The notes: generated by a model not told the origin, from the letters alone. A stretch of DNA of 46,014 bases from Butyrivibrio sp. (GCA_017620235.1 JAFZQT010000089.1:1-46014); one strand, 5' to 3'. Shown: positions 8,440-18,073, counted from the stretch's first letter. Translations and numbers: made by a program.

Positions 8440-9096
8440 TTATCTCCACATATCACTCATGAAATACATCAACGCTGACCATGTATATACAGAATAGTAA
8501 TGACCTCTGTCGTCGACTCCATTCTTTAACAACTCTTTTGCCTTAGCCTTATCAACTAGAACAAAACCGTCGAAACACTCCTGTCCTTCAGCCCCTGACT
8601 GCGTAAGATCCGACAGATCATGTCCCTTTAAAACAACTCCGACAAGCGCATTACTCTCATCAGTCATTCCGGGTGTGCTGAACAAAAGAGGATTGATAAC
8701 AAAAACATCGTCCTTTGATTCATCAACAACAATTCCCGTCTCCTCATGAATTTCCCTGATCGCGGTAGTAATTACCGGAGACTTCGTATCCTTATCCTCA
8801 GGATCAACAAGCCCCGCTGGAACACCAAGCAAAAACCTTCCCACAGGATATCTGTACTCATATGAAAGAAGTAGCTTTGATTCATCGCCGTCTTCAATGA
8901 TCACTATGCAACTTACAGCATCGGGAACCATTTCGCTGAATTCCTCATCACTCTTTATAGCCGCAAGTTCATCAAGATTCCTTCTTGTTGCATTAAAATA
9001 GTGTCTTCCCTCATCGTACTGAAGATCAAAAACCCTGATAAATTTCTTATCAAGAACAGTCTCAACTTTTTCTTTTGTAATCTTTGGTCCTTCCAT
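8440..9096 (-). CDS. Nudix hydrolase (ADP-ribose pyrophosphatase-like)
   Basis: 218 residues from the ATG at 9096. Nudix enzymes hydrolyse nucleoside diphosphates linked to another group. The Nudix box is AIREIHEETGI preceded by VPAGLVDPED, with a few extra residues inside the loop compared with the strict GX5EX7REUXEEXGU spacing. The upstream RYPVGRFLLGVPAG is typical of ADP-ribose pyrophosphatase-type members. An in-frame GTG 12 bases further upstream is possible, but it would sit in the ribosome site (AGGAG five bases before the ATG). It is the last gene of the RACo-cupin-DUF6472-Nudix set. Confidence 0.85.
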   Translation of the reverse strand: MEGPKITKEKVETVLDKKFIRVFDLQYDEGRHYFNATRRNLDELAAIKSDEEFSEMVPDAVSCIVIIEDGDESKLLLSYEYRYPVGRFLLGVPAGLVDPEDKDTKSPVITTAIREIHEETGIVVDESKDDVFVINPLLFSTPGMTDESNALVGVVLKGHDLSDLTQSGAEGQECFDGFVLVDKAKAKELLKNGVDDRGHYYSVYTWSALMYFMSDMWR

Positions 9097-9104
9097 ATAT
9101 CTCC

Positions 9105-9275
9105 TCACATCTGATGTCTTACTACTTTATATTCATCATTGTCCTGATAATACGGGCAGTCCATATTGGTACCGGACATAAGCCTGTAATAATCATCTTC
9201 GTCCATATTCACCATGCATGTATAACATTCCCAGTCTTCGTCATATACATAATTCGCACAAGTATCACAGATCAT
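9105..9275 (-). CDS. Small Cys-rich protein, DUF6472-like
   Basis: A 56-residue protein beginning MICDTCANYVYDEDWECYTC and ending EYKVVRHQM, rich in Asp, Glu and Tyr, with cysteines in CDTC and CYTC pairs plus one in DCPYY: a probable single metal-binding knuckle. I recognise the pattern as the DUF6472 family of Clostridia, of unknown function. The ATG overlaps the cupin stop (ATGA), behind GAGAGGA. The stop lies 8 bases before the Nudix ATG. It is therefore tightly coupled with both neighbours. Confidence 0.8.
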   Translation of the reverse strand: MICDTCANYVYDEDWECYTCMVNMDEDDYYRLMSGTNMDCPYYQDNDEYKVVRHQM

Positions 9276-9604
9276 ACAAAATCCTCTCTCATCGGATTGA
9301 AAATATCCAGAAGCACACCTTTTTCAAGACAAACGCAACCGTGCTCGACGCTGTCCGTCTTAAGCATCGTATCTCCTGCTTTGACAACCTTTTTTACACC
9401 ATCTATCTCAAATTCAAATTTACCGCTCACAACATAAGTTATCTGCGTGTGCGGGTGGTGATGAAGCGCACCGACAGCTCCCTTTTCAAAAGTATTTTCA
9501 ACGCACATCAGATCCTTGCTGTACGCAAGCACCCTTCTCACTACGCCGTTTCCCTGATCTTCAGGTTCTACATTATCATAAAAAACCCATCTTTCATCTA
9601 ACAT
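9272..9604 (-). CDS. Cupin-domain protein
   Basis: 110 residues, a single conserved barrel. The metal-site motif is GALHHHPHTQITYVVSGKFE (three candidate His ligands plus Gln), and the second cupin motif is GDTMLKTDSVEHGCV. Such small cupins bind a metal and often a small sugar- or acid-like ligand; substrate unknown. The ATG at 9604 sits eight bases after GGAGG; the in-frame GTG at 9610 is less likely. It overlaps the DUF6472-like gene by four bases. Confidence 0.85.
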   Translation of the reverse strand: MLDERWVFYDNVEPEDQGNGVVRRVLAYSKDLMCVENTFEKGAVGALHHHPHTQITYVVSGKFEFEIDGVKKVVKAGDTMLKTDSVEHGCVCLEKGVLLDIFNPMREDFV

Positions 9605-9640
9605 AATCACATCCTCCGAAAAACTGTCAACGTCATAATA

Positions 9641-11188
9641 TCAAAAATTCATAGCCTCTACAAAAGAATCATCAAAATCTTCCTTATTGGCAAGAACAAT
9701 CTCTGTCGCACATTCCTTTATCTTATTGACCTCCGAAATAGCTTCCTTTCTTCTATCAAAAAGCATCTCGACCAACAGCTTGACCGCACCTTTTAATGCA
9801 CTGTTCCCGATACTCACCGCTTTTCCATCGAAACCGTCCGGAAAAAGCCTGATATATCTTATCCTATCATAATCAAGATTTGTTCCAAAGCCTCCCGCAA
9901 CGTACACCTTATCTGGAACGTCATCCCCGACAAGTTCTCTAAGTCCGGTGTTCACCGCGCCCTTTGCAAGCTGAATGTTCCTTATATCCTGCTGCGAAAC
10001 GCTGACCTTCCCGTCATCCGCAATAGCAAATCCCGTATCAAAAAACAAATCTCCAAGAAGCCCACTCTTATCCACAATTCCATTGCGCACAAGTTCCGAT
10101 ACCGCTTCCATCACTCCCGTTCCGCACAATCCAATAGGTGCCTTATCCCCAATAGTCTTAACCTTGGCAAAAAAACCGTTTCCCGAATCTCCTTCTATAT
10201 CAACATGACAGATTGCTCCCGGCACGGATGCAACTCCGCAAGAAATCGTTCCGCCCTCAAATACAGGTCCTGCCGCAGTCGATGTAACCTTAAGATCCTT
10301 TCCGTCAAAAAAAGCCATCTCTCCGTTGGTTCCAAGATCCAAAAGAAGCTCTTTCCTGCCTTCTTCATTTATAATATCTGCATAATATATGCCTGCAACA
10401 ATATCCGCTCCGACAAACGCCGATATACCTGGCATTGTCACAAGCTTCGTGCCAAACATCTCTGTTTCATATACATTATTGTCTTTGGGAATATATGGAT
10501 ATTTCCCTAATTCCTCGACATCAAGCCCTCTGAACAAGTGAAGCATAGTGGTATTTCCCGTTACAACAATCTGAGAAATATCCTCCGTGACACTTTTCTT
10601 AAGTTTTTCTATCAGCTCTGAAACATCACCAATCACAAGCTCTTTAAGTTCATCAAGCTTTGACTTATCCGAATCGGAAGCATACGCGATCCTCGATATC
10701 ACATCCGCTCCGACGCGCCTTTGGTGATTCACGCAACTTGCAGTTTCTATGATCTCTTTTTCCCCGTTACCGCAGACACCTACAAGCGCGGCAGCGATTG
10801 TCGTTGTCCCTATGTCGACAGCTATGCCGTACTTATCATATTTTTTTCCGGAAAAAGAGCTCTTTGCAGTCTCCGCGACAATATCCTCTTCCATTAGGTT
10901 CGCGGTATCAATGCACACCTTGCAGTCCTCTTCCAGACTGCATCTGCACAAAAGCCTTATGCCCTGCTCGATTTCTTTTTCACTTAAAAAACTCTTATCA
11001 AGTGTATTCGGCGCCGGCGCCCCCTCTGTGAATTGCACTTTACACTTTCCGCACCGGCCTGCTCCGCCGCACGGATAAGATGCATCAATACCTGCATCCG
11101 CAACAAGTCCTTTGAGCTGTTTTCCTTTAAGAGTCTCGAGAGTAACATTATTATTTTTGTATTCGACAGTGACCTTGATTTTTCTCAC
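9641..11188 (-). CDS. 2Fe-2S ferredoxin plus ASKHA-domain protein (RACo/DUF4445-like corrinoid activator)
   Basis: 515 residues from the GTG at 11188, which has GGAG six bases upstream; another GTG at 11200 overlaps that site. The N-terminal ferredoxin (residues about 1-90) has the cluster motif YPCGGAGRCGKCKVQF and a fourth Cys in RLLCRC. The C-terminal two-thirds is the DUF4445/ASKHA ATPase-like domain with GIAVDIGTTTIAAALV, LLLDLGTNGEMAFF and VYVAGGFGTNLD. Proteins of this plan (RACo, RamA-like) reactivate corrinoid proteins by ATP-dependent reduction. No corrinoid protein or methyltransferase is in the window, so the partner is unknown. Confidence 0.88.
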   Translation of the reverse strand: MRKIKVTVEYKNNNVTLETLKGKQLKGLVADAGIDASYPCGGAGRCGKCKVQFTEGAPAPNTLDKSFLSEKEIEQGIRLLCRCSLEEDCKVCIDTANLMEEDIVAETAKSSFSGKKYDKYGIAVDIGTTTIAAALVGVCGNGEKEIIETASCVNHQRRVGADVISRIAYASDSDKSKLDELKELVIGDVSELIEKLKKSVTEDISQIVVTGNTTMLHLFRGLDVEELGKYPYIPKDNNVYETEMFGTKLVTMPGISAFVGADIVAGIYYADIINEEGRKELLLDLGTNGEMAFFDGKDLKVTSTAAGPVFEGGTISCGVASVPGAICHVDIEGDSGNGFFAKVKTIGDKAPIGLCGTGVMEAVSELVRNGIVDKSGLLGDLFFDTGFAIADDGKVSVSQQDIRNIQLAKGAVNTGLRELVGDDVPDKVYVAGGFGTNLDYDRIRYIRLFPDGFDGKAVSIGNSALKGAVKLLVEMLFDRRKEAISEVNKIKECATEIVLANKEDFDDSFVEAMNF

Positions 11189-11356
11189 TCTTATCTCCAC
11201 AAAAAACCGTTTTTCCTACTTAATGTATCATACCATTATTTTTTCGATGTTATAGTTTTTTGAGATTAAATGTGCGAAAATAATACTTATAAAAATTAGA
11301 AAACGGAGCTTTTTTACCATATTAACTCTGTTACTAAGTTATGAAAGGAGACAATT

Positions 11357-12547
11357 ATGGGTCTTATTCAAGCAGCAATGGCAGCCGGCGGCAGCGTACT
11401 CGCAGATCAGTGGAGAGAATACTTCTACTGCCCGGCATTATCTAATGACACATTACTTACAAAAGGTGAGAAAAAAGCCGGTAGAGGCTCAAATAAAAAA
11501 GGATCCGACAACGTTATTTCTGACGGATCTATTATCGCGATCAACGAAGGTCAATGCATGATCCTTGTAGATCAGGGACAGATTACCGAGATCTGCGCTG
11601 AAGCGGGCGAATTTGTATACGACGTTTCAAGCGAATCTTCTATCTTCTATGGAAACTTAAGCGAATCGATCGTAAACAGTTTCAAAGAATTTGGAAAAAG
11701 AGTCGGATTCGGCGGAACTGCTCCAAAGGATCAGCGCGTATACTTCATAAATACAAAAGAAATCCTCGGAAACAAATACGGCACGGTTAACCCCGTTCCT
11801 TTCCGCGTAGTTGATACAAATATCGGCCTGGACATGGATGTAAGCATCAAATGTCACGGCGAATACAGCTACAGAGTTGTAGATCCCGTTCTGTTCTACA
11901 AGAACATCTGCGGCAATGTAGAAGGTTCATTCAGCAAAGACAAGATTGATTCACAGCTCAAGAGCGAACTCCTCACCGCTCTTCAGCCTGCGTTCGCAAA
12001 AATTTCCGAGATGGGCATCAGATACAGTGCTCTTCCGGGACATACAACAGAGATTGCCAATGCTTTGAACGAAGTTCTCTCAGACAAATGGGCTGGCTTC
12101 TACGGAATCACTATCACAAGCTTTGGTGTAAGCTCTGTTACCGCAAACGAAGAAGATGAAAAGACAATCAAAGAGCTTCAGCGCGCAGGCGCACTCAGAA
12201 ATCCCAATATGGCTGCTGCCACTATCGCAAGTGCTCAGGCACAAGCAATGCAGGACGCTGCAAAGAACACAGCTGCTGGTCCCATGATGGCATTCGCAGG
12301 AATGAACATGGCTCAGCAGGCAGGCGGAATGAATGCAAACCAGCTCTTTGCAATGGGCGCACAGCAGCAGGCTCAGCCCGCTCAGGCACCCGCAGGATCA
12401 TGGACATGCTCATGCGGATCTGTAAACACAGGCAACTTCTGCCCCAGTTGCGGAGCTAAGAAACCCACAACTTCATGGACTTGTTCTTGCGGAACAGTAA
12501 ACGAAGGAAACTTCTGTACAAGTTGCGGTTCACCCAGAACAAATTGA
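11357..12547 (+). CDS. SPFH-domain protein with C-terminal zinc ribbons (YdjI-like)
   Basis: 396 residues. The N-terminal 300 residues form the YdjI-type SPFH (virion core-like) domain, with WREYFYCPALSNDTLLTKGE, INEGQCMILVDQGQI and DMDVSIKCHGEYSYRVVDPV. An Ala/Gln/Met-rich stretch (about 275-345) follows, then two near-identical zinc knuckles (WTCSCGSVNTGNFCPSCG and WTCSCGTVNEGNFCTSCG). B. subtilis YdjI is a membrane-associated scaffold in the ydjFGHI operon that responds to envelope stress. It starts at ATG behind AAAGGAG and is 15 bases upstream of the zinc-ribbon gene. Confidence 0.9.
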   Translation: MGLIQAAMAAGGSVLADQWREYFYCPALSNDTLLTKGEKKAGRGSNKKGSDNVISDGSIIAINEGQCMILVDQGQITEICAEAGEFVYDVSSESSIFYGNLSESIVNSFKEFGKRVGFGGTAPKDQRVYFINTKEILGNKYGTVNPVPFRVVDTNIGLDMDVSIKCHGEYSYRVVDPVLFYKNICGNVEGSFSKDKIDSQLKSELLTALQPAFAKISEMGIRYSALPGHTTEIANALNEVLSDKWAGFYGITITSFGVSSVTANEEDEKTIKELQRAGALRNPNMAAATIASAQAQAMQDAAKNTAAGPMMAFAGMNMAQQAGGMNANQLFAMGAQQQAQPAQAPAGSWTCSCGSVNTGNFCPSCGAKKPTTSWTCSCGTVNEGNFCTSCGSPRTN

Positions 12548-12562
12548 TTTATTGAGGATAAT

Positions 12563-13618
12563 ATGGCTTTACAAGAATATGAATGCCCCGCCTGTGGCGG
12601 GGCTATGGAATTTAATCCCACAACTCAAAAGCTGAAATGTCCCTATTGTGATTCTGAATTTGATGTAAAAGACTATGTGGCAAACCACAACTCAAGCAGT
12701 ACCGGCACACCCACAGAAGGCACTCCCGACGAAAACGGTGAAAGTGAACCTCTATTTATCTATTCATGCGGATCATGCGGTGGAGAGATCATCACTACAG
12801 AATCTCTGGGATCGACTAAATGTCCGTTTTGTAGCAACAACATCGTAGTAAAAGAGAAATTTACCGGCGAATTCAAACCCGACTATATAATTCCCTTTAG
12901 CAAGACAAAGGAAGATGCCGTCAGCACCTACAAAAGCTATGTAGCTGCTCGAAAGCTGATCCCTCCTGTTTTTGCGGAGCAGAATCATATTGATGAGATC
13001 AGGGGAATCTACGTTCCTTTCTGGCTCTACGATGCTACCGAACATTTTAGCGGCGAATATAAGGCAACCAAGCACAGGTCTTGGTCCGATTCAAGATACT
13101 ATTACACAGAGACCAAGTACTACAGCGTTTTACGTGAAGGTACCGAGAGCTTCAATCAGGTTCCTGTAGATGCTTCCAAGGAAATGCCCGATGACCTCAT
13201 GGATTCTTTGGAACCATTTGACCGAAGCAAGATGATCTCATTTAATATGGGCTATCTTGCAGGCTTTCTGGCGAACAAATATAACGTAAGCTCCGAGGAC
13301 TCGATATCCAGAGCTTTGTCGCGAATGGAACACACTACAACCATCGACTTCCAGCAAACAGTTTCTGGATACGACTCTGTAACTCTGGTAAACGTTGAAT
13401 GTAAGACAGTTAAATCCTCCCATAAGTATGCTCTTTACCCCGTGTATATACTTAACACGAGTTGGAATGACAAAAACTATCTCTTTGCCATGAACGGGCA
13501 GACCGGGAAATTTGTAGGAAAACTGCCTTTTAGTTTAAAGCAGGCTATAAAGTACTATATACCGTTTGCATTGGGATTTAGTGCACTTGCTTATCTAATC
13601 TTGTACTTCACCCTATGA
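12563..13618 (+). CDS. Double zinc-ribbon protein with C-terminal membrane helix (YdjG-like)
   Basis: 351 residues. Two zinc ribbons lie at the N-terminus (CPACGGAMEFNPTTQKLKCP with YC following, and YSCGSCGGE with KCPFC). A beta-rich region with LIPPVFAEQNHIDEIRGIYV and PFWLYDATEHFSGEY follows, and there is one hydrophobic C-terminal helix (about 330-350). This is the domain plan of B. subtilis YdjG, the partner of YdjI. It follows the SPFH gene by 15 bases with its own GAGGA site, so the two are surely one operon. Confidence 0.88.
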   Translation: MALQEYECPACGGAMEFNPTTQKLKCPYCDSEFDVKDYVANHNSSSTGTPTEGTPDENGESEPLFIYSCGSCGGEIITTESLGSTKCPFCSNNIVVKEKFTGEFKPDYIIPFSKTKEDAVSTYKSYVAARKLIPPVFAEQNHIDEIRGIYVPFWLYDATEHFSGEYKATKHRSWSDSRYYYTETKYYSVLREGTESFNQVPVDASKEMPDDLMDSLEPFDRSKMISFNMGYLAGFLANKYNVSSEDSISRALSRMEHTTTIDFQQTVSGYDSVTLVNVECKTVKSSHKYALYPVYILNTSWNDKNYLFAMNGQTGKFVGKLPFSLKQAIKYYIPFALGFSALAYLILYFTL

Positions 13619-13654
13619 TCACGGTACGCCAAAAGGTTATTACAATAAAACAAT

Positions 13655-14527
13655 ATGAAAAAAATAATTTCGATAAATAAATACATAAAAACATTGTGGC
13701 TCATCGCCGCAGTTATTATGTGCTTTTGCACATGCCTCTCAGCTTATGCCGGTGGTACTCCTCTTTGGGACGATTACACAATTCCGGCAACAAGGCAAAA
13801 AGAAAGGCTCGTAGATCAAGCCGATCTCTTAAGTTCAACGGAAGAAACCGCTATACTGAGCAAGCTAAACGACCTTAGCGAGAAACAACGCTGCAACGTA
13901 GCTATCCTTACTGTTGATTCTCACTCAGGAAGCATCGAAGCTTTTGCAGATGATTACTTTGATTACAACGGTTTTGGTGCCGACTACAACGATACCGGCA
14001 TCCTGTTTGTTCTATCCATGGAAACAAGAGAATGGGCGATAAGCACATCGGGTGATGGAATCCCCGCATTCACTGACTTTGGCCAGGAAAAAATGACAGA
14101 TGCGATGCTTCCTTACCTTAAAAACGGTGATTATTACGGCGCATTCGAAGTCTATATCGAGAAATCCGACCGTTATCTCGATCTGTACCATGCCGGAACT
14201 CCGTATGATGTCGGAAGCGACTATGATCCAATGAAAACCCTGCTTCTTAGCATTTTGATCGGACTGGCAACAGCCTTCATTCCCATAATCGCTATGGCTG
14301 CTAAGTTAAATACGGTTCACATTAACAAAAGTGCCTCAGAATACCGCACACACGACGGGCTCCATATGAACGTTCACACCGACACCTTCCTCACCAGTCA
14401 TGTTTCAAGGGTAAGAAAATCCGAGAACAACAGCTCAGGCAGTCGTTCCGGGCACTCCGGAGGCGGTAGTTCTTTCCACACCTCGAGCTCCGGACATTCT
14501 CACGGTGGAAGCCACGGTCACTTCTAA
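13655..14527 (+). CDS. TPM-domain protein with Ser/His/Gly-rich tail (YdjH-like)
   Basis: 290 residues. A signal peptide (residues 1-32) is followed by a TPM domain (about 48-170) with LVDQADLLSSTEETAILSKL, GTGILFV-type DTGILFVLSMETREW and STSGDGIPAFTD. One membrane helix (about 193-215) precedes a basic region and a tail made of Ser, Gly and His (SGGGSSFHTSSSGHSHGGSH), which could bind metal or simply be flexible. With the two preceding genes it makes a YdjI-YdjG-YdjH set; the PspA-like member (YdjF) is absent. Its ribosome site is weak. Confidence 0.87.
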   Translation: MKKIISINKYIKTLWLIAAVIMCFCTCLSAYAGGTPLWDDYTIPATRQKERLVDQADLLSSTEETAILSKLNDLSEKQRCNVAILTVDSHSGSIEAFADDYFDYNGFGADYNDTGILFVLSMETREWAISTSGDGIPAFTDFGQEKMTDAMLPYLKNGDYYGAFEVYIEKSDRYLDLYHAGTPYDVGSDYDPMKTLLLSILIGLATAFIPIIAMAAKLNTVHINKSASEYRTHDGLHMNVHTDTFLTSHVSRVRKSENNSSGSRSGHSGGGSSFHTSSSGHSHGGSHGHF

Positions 14528-14619
14528 AACATTTATTTTTTATCATTTCTTTATTAACTATTTTGTGTCAAATAAGCCTTCTTTGAGCTATACTATTTAT
14601 AGGTCAAAGGAGGCTTGTT

Positions 14620-16389
14620 TTGAAAACAGTTGCACGGATGCAGGCCGCCATTTTAGGCATAGCAGCTATTGCCATAATGACTGCTGCTATCTTATTTCTT
14701 GGGTCTTCCAAACTAAATACTCCGCCAACCCACACTATGGTTCAGCTGGACTCCGGCTGGACTGTTTCGCATGAAGATATCACTTTCAAAGCCGATTCAC
14801 TGAAAGAAGCATCTATAGGAATGGTAAATTACAAGGAACGTGTCATTTTGGAAAATACACTTCCCGATTCATATATTTATCCCGCATCAATCCATTTTCG
14901 TTCAATTCTTTCTTCAGTTGATGTGTATGTTGACAATGACCTCATCTACACATACGGTCATCTGATCGCAGATGATAAAAAAATGGTTCCCAAGATGCAA
15001 AACTTTATTTCGCTTCCCGAGGGATACTCAGGAAGAAAGCTAAAGATTGTTATGGTCTCATGCGAAGATGAGGCATTCTCAGGATTCTCAGACATATACT
15101 TCGGAACATTCGCTGACATATCAAATTATCTTCTTCAGAAAAACAGATTATCACTCATAATAGGTGCCTTTTTGTGTATTTTTGGCTTTTTGCTGGCAAT
15201 ACTGGCCCCAATCCTAATATTCTCAGACTTCCACGATTACAGTATCATATTCAGTGCCCTGATCTCTCTGGCAATGGGCATTTATATTCTATGCTATAAC
15301 GACATATTCTGGTTTTTCACAGATCACGCAAGCATATGCAACTTTTTGGAATATTTTTCTCTTTTCAGCGTGCCGGCACTGACCATTGGATTTGTCATGT
15401 CCTCCAAACAGACCAGGCAGCTTATTCTCAGCAAAATATTTATGATCATTGATATAGTCTTCATTGTAGCGGTTTCCACTTTACACATTTTAAATGTCAT
15501 CCACATATGCAGATTTATTCTTGTTCTCCACATACTTACCATAGTAGAGGGACTTTTTATAATCATTTCCGTGGTAATGTCGGTAATATACAGGAACAAA
15601 CACAGAAATGAACTTGATACAAGGATATATTCAACCAACCTGCTCATTATCGGACTTTTTATCCTGCTTGGTTGTTCGCTGATCGACATAATCAAATTTA
15701 ATATACTTAAATACTTTAAGATGGGAGAGATCAACGCCACTATCAACTTCATGACAATAGGATCTTTCTTCTTCATGCTCTGTCTTCTGGTCAACTACTT
15801 CTATCACTGTATTGAATATATTAGCCAAGCCACAGTCCAGAACCAGCTTGAAGGTCTCGCATATACCGATTCCCTGACGAGGCTGTCAAACAGGGCAAAA
15901 TGTGAACTCTCTTTGGCTAATACAAGAGGACGCTACACAATAATAAGTATCGACCTTGATTACCTCAAATATACAAACGACAATTACGGTCATTCCGCCG
16001 GTGACACCTTGCTCAGCGGCTTTGCAACCATGCTGAAAAGTAGTTTTATCGACGCTTCTCTCGTCGGTAGAATGGGCGGCGACGAATTCATTGTTGTTCT
16101 TCCGTATATCGATGCACCAAGAAGAGACACCGATCTATCGATCCTGTCCGATCTGATGGATTACAGGAACAGCAAAAACAGCAAGATACACTATTCTGCT
16201 TCCTGGGGATATGCAGAAAGCACCGATTCCTCACTTGATAATCCATCCGCCCAGACTGTGTATCTTCTTGCCGATAAGAGAATGTATTTCATGAAAAAGA
16301 AACATCACAACGAATCGCTTGGAAGATTATACAACGATCTGATGAACACCAAACCTGATAACAAGGAGGTGAGCACCGCTAATGAATAA
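14620..16389 (+). CDS. Membrane diguanylate cyclase (GGDEF), first of a pair
   Basis: 589 residues. One N-terminal helix leads to an extracellular beta-rich domain (about 30-165), six or seven helices follow (about 175-395; 7TMR-DISM-like layout), then a cytoplasmic GGDEF domain. GGDEF itself is intact (GRMGGDEFIVVL), as are DLDYLKYTNDNYGH and GDTLL, so it should make c-di-GMP. The usual RxxD inhibitory site five residues before GGDEF is absent (IDAS instead). The start is TTG, six bases after AAAGGAGG. It overlaps the next gene by 8 bases. Confidence 0.9.
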   Translation: MKTVARMQAAILGIAAIAIMTAAILFLGSSKLNTPPTHTMVQLDSGWTVSHEDITFKADSLKEASIGMVNYKERVILENTLPDSYIYPASIHFRSILSSVDVYVDNDLIYTYGHLIADDKKMVPKMQNFISLPEGYSGRKLKIVMVSCEDEAFSGFSDIYFGTFADISNYLLQKNRLSLIIGAFLCIFGFLLAILAPILIFSDFHDYSIIFSALISLAMGIYILCYNDIFWFFTDHASICNFLEYFSLFSVPALTIGFVMSSKQTRQLILSKIFMIIDIVFIVAVSTLHILNVIHICRFILVLHILTIVEGLFIIISVVMSVIYRNKHRNELDTRIYSTNLLIIGLFILLGCSLIDIIKFNILKYFKMGEINATINFMTIGSFFFMLCLLVNYFYHCIEYISQATVQNQLEGLAYTDSLTRLSNRAKCELSLANTRGRYTIISIDLDYLKYTNDNYGHSAGDTLLSGFATMLKSSFIDASLVGRMGGDEFIVVLPYIDAPRRDTDLSILSDLMDYRNSKNSKIHYSASWGYAESTDSSLDNPSAQTVYLLADKRMYFMKKKHHNESLGRLYNDLMNTKPDNKEVSTANE

Positions 16390-18073
16390 ACGTATTTTCC
16401 CAATTATTGCGCTCAGCGCCTCAACCGCCGCTGTAATACTCCTTGTATGCTTTTGGTTTCTTGATATGACTCATGACTATCCTTCTGTTCAATTCAACTC
16501 AAACTGGACAGTAAGAGTAGGAAATGTTGAATATCCTCACGTAAAACTCACAGAGATTCATTCTCTTTTTTCAACCACTCCTAAGCGCGGCGACACCCTC
16601 ATCATGACGCTTGAAATGCCATTCATAGGTGATATTCCGCTTCCTGCAATTGTTTTCAGGAGCAATTATTCTGCGATCAAATGCTACCTTGACGGTAAAC
16701 TAATATACGAATACGGAATAGAAAAATACGACAATAATAAATTCGTCGGAAAGAAATACCACTTCATAACCCTTCCGCGAAACTATAGGCGAAGTTACTT
16801 AACATTCAAGATCACTGCATGTGAAAAGGATTCGTTTTCATTTTTTGATCCGGTATATTTTGGAAATTATCCCGACCTTTTGACATTCATCATAAGCAAT
16901 AACCAATTTGTTATTCTTATTGGAATGTTCCTGTTTATTTTTGGTCTGTTTATGCTGACGCTGAGTCTCTTGTTTATAACATACGTACCGGAATTAAAAA
17001 TTCAGCTCTTCGGTTCACTCCTATGTATAACCATAGGTCTATATCTCGTGTGTTATTCAAATATGCTGTCTCTGTTTGTAAACACCGACATAGAAACCGA
17101 GATAGAGTATTTTACACTATGCCTTTTTGTTCCGCTGTGCTACATAATTCTCTATTTTATGAAAGAGCTGAAGCTAAAAAAGACAATGCTTGTCTTATTT
17201 GTAGCAAGCATAATTATACCTATTTTCCAGCAGATTTTATATTATACACTTTCCATTCATCTGAAGCGCACTCTTGTATTGTTTGACATAAATGCACTTA
17301 TAATCTACGGTCTGATAACTTATTGCTTTATCAGGACCATTAGAAAAAAGAAAGCTCTTTTTGTAAAAAACCTTCAGATGATCGGCATGTTTGGACTTGC
17401 AACTTCAGGTTTTATCCACCTTGTAGGATATACTCTGACAACTTATCGTATCTTGCCCGCACAAACAGCAACATTCCCCGTAATAGGACTTGGCGCGATC
17501 TTCTATGCAATGACACAGCTTGCATATTACCTGCTGTACATAACCAGAACATTCGCTCAGAGAAAAGAACGTGAATCACTTGTCCACCTGGCATATGCCG
17601 ACGGACTTACCGATCTTCCCAACAGAGCAAGCGCAGACAGATCCATGAACGAGCTGGATAAATCCTCAAATGACTACTGCATCATAAGCATAGATCTGAA
17701 TGGACTTAAACCTGTAAACGACAAATTGGGACACCCTGAAGGTGACAAATACATTTTGGATTTCTCGAAAGTCCTGACCAGCACTTTTGGTCAACATGGA
17801 ATGTGCGCCAGAATCGGCGGAGACGAATTTCTTGTAATTATAAAAGACGCTATTTCACTCGATATCGATGACCTGATAAGCAGAATGAACAGCGCCCTTG
17901 ATGTTATGAATGCACTCTACCCGACATACGTCAGAAGTGTTGCTGCCGGTTATGCATACAGCCACGAATGTCCCGGAAAAAACTCTCACGAAGTATATCT
18001 GCTGGCTGACCGGCGTATGTATGAAAACAAGAAAATAATGCATGAAAAACTCGGAATAGATGCCAGACTATGA
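16382..18073 (+). CDS. Membrane diguanylate cyclase (GGDEF), second of a pair
   Basis: 563 residues and a clear paralogue of the gene before it: the same helix, external beta domain (FNSNWTVRVGN compares with LDSGWTVSHED upstream), multi-helix core and GGDEF domain. The catalytic part has SIDLNGLKPVNDKLGHPEGD and ARIGGDEFLVII, intact. The inhibitory RxxD is again missing (GQHG at that position). It starts at ATG behind AAGGAGGTG inside the upstream gene. Its stop codon lies inside a hairpin shared with the convergent lipoprotein gene. Confidence 0.9.
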   Translation: MNKRIFPIIALSASTAAVILLVCFWFLDMTHDYPSVQFNSNWTVRVGNVEYPHVKLTEIHSLFSTTPKRGDTLIMTLEMPFIGDIPLPAIVFRSNYSAIKCYLDGKLIYEYGIEKYDNNKFVGKKYHFITLPRNYRRSYLTFKITACEKDSFSFFDPVYFGNYPDLLTFIISNNQFVILIGMFLFIFGLFMLTLSLLFITYVPELKIQLFGSLLCITIGLYLVCYSNMLSLFVNTDIETEIEYFTLCLFVPLCYIILYFMKELKLKKTMLVLFVASIIIPIFQQILYYTLSIHLKRTLVLFDINALIIYGLITYCFIRTIRKKKALFVKNLQMIGMFGLATSGFIHLVGYTLTTYRILPAQTATFPVIGLGAIFYAMTQLAYYLLYITRTFAQRKERESLVHLAYADGLTDLPNRASADRSMNELDKSSNDYCIISIDLNGLKPVNDKLGHPEGDKYILDFSKVLTSTFGQHGMCARIGGDEFLVIIKDAISLDIDDLISRMNSALDVMNALYPTYVRSVAAGYAYSHECPGKNSHEVYLLADRRMYENKKIMHEKLGIDARL

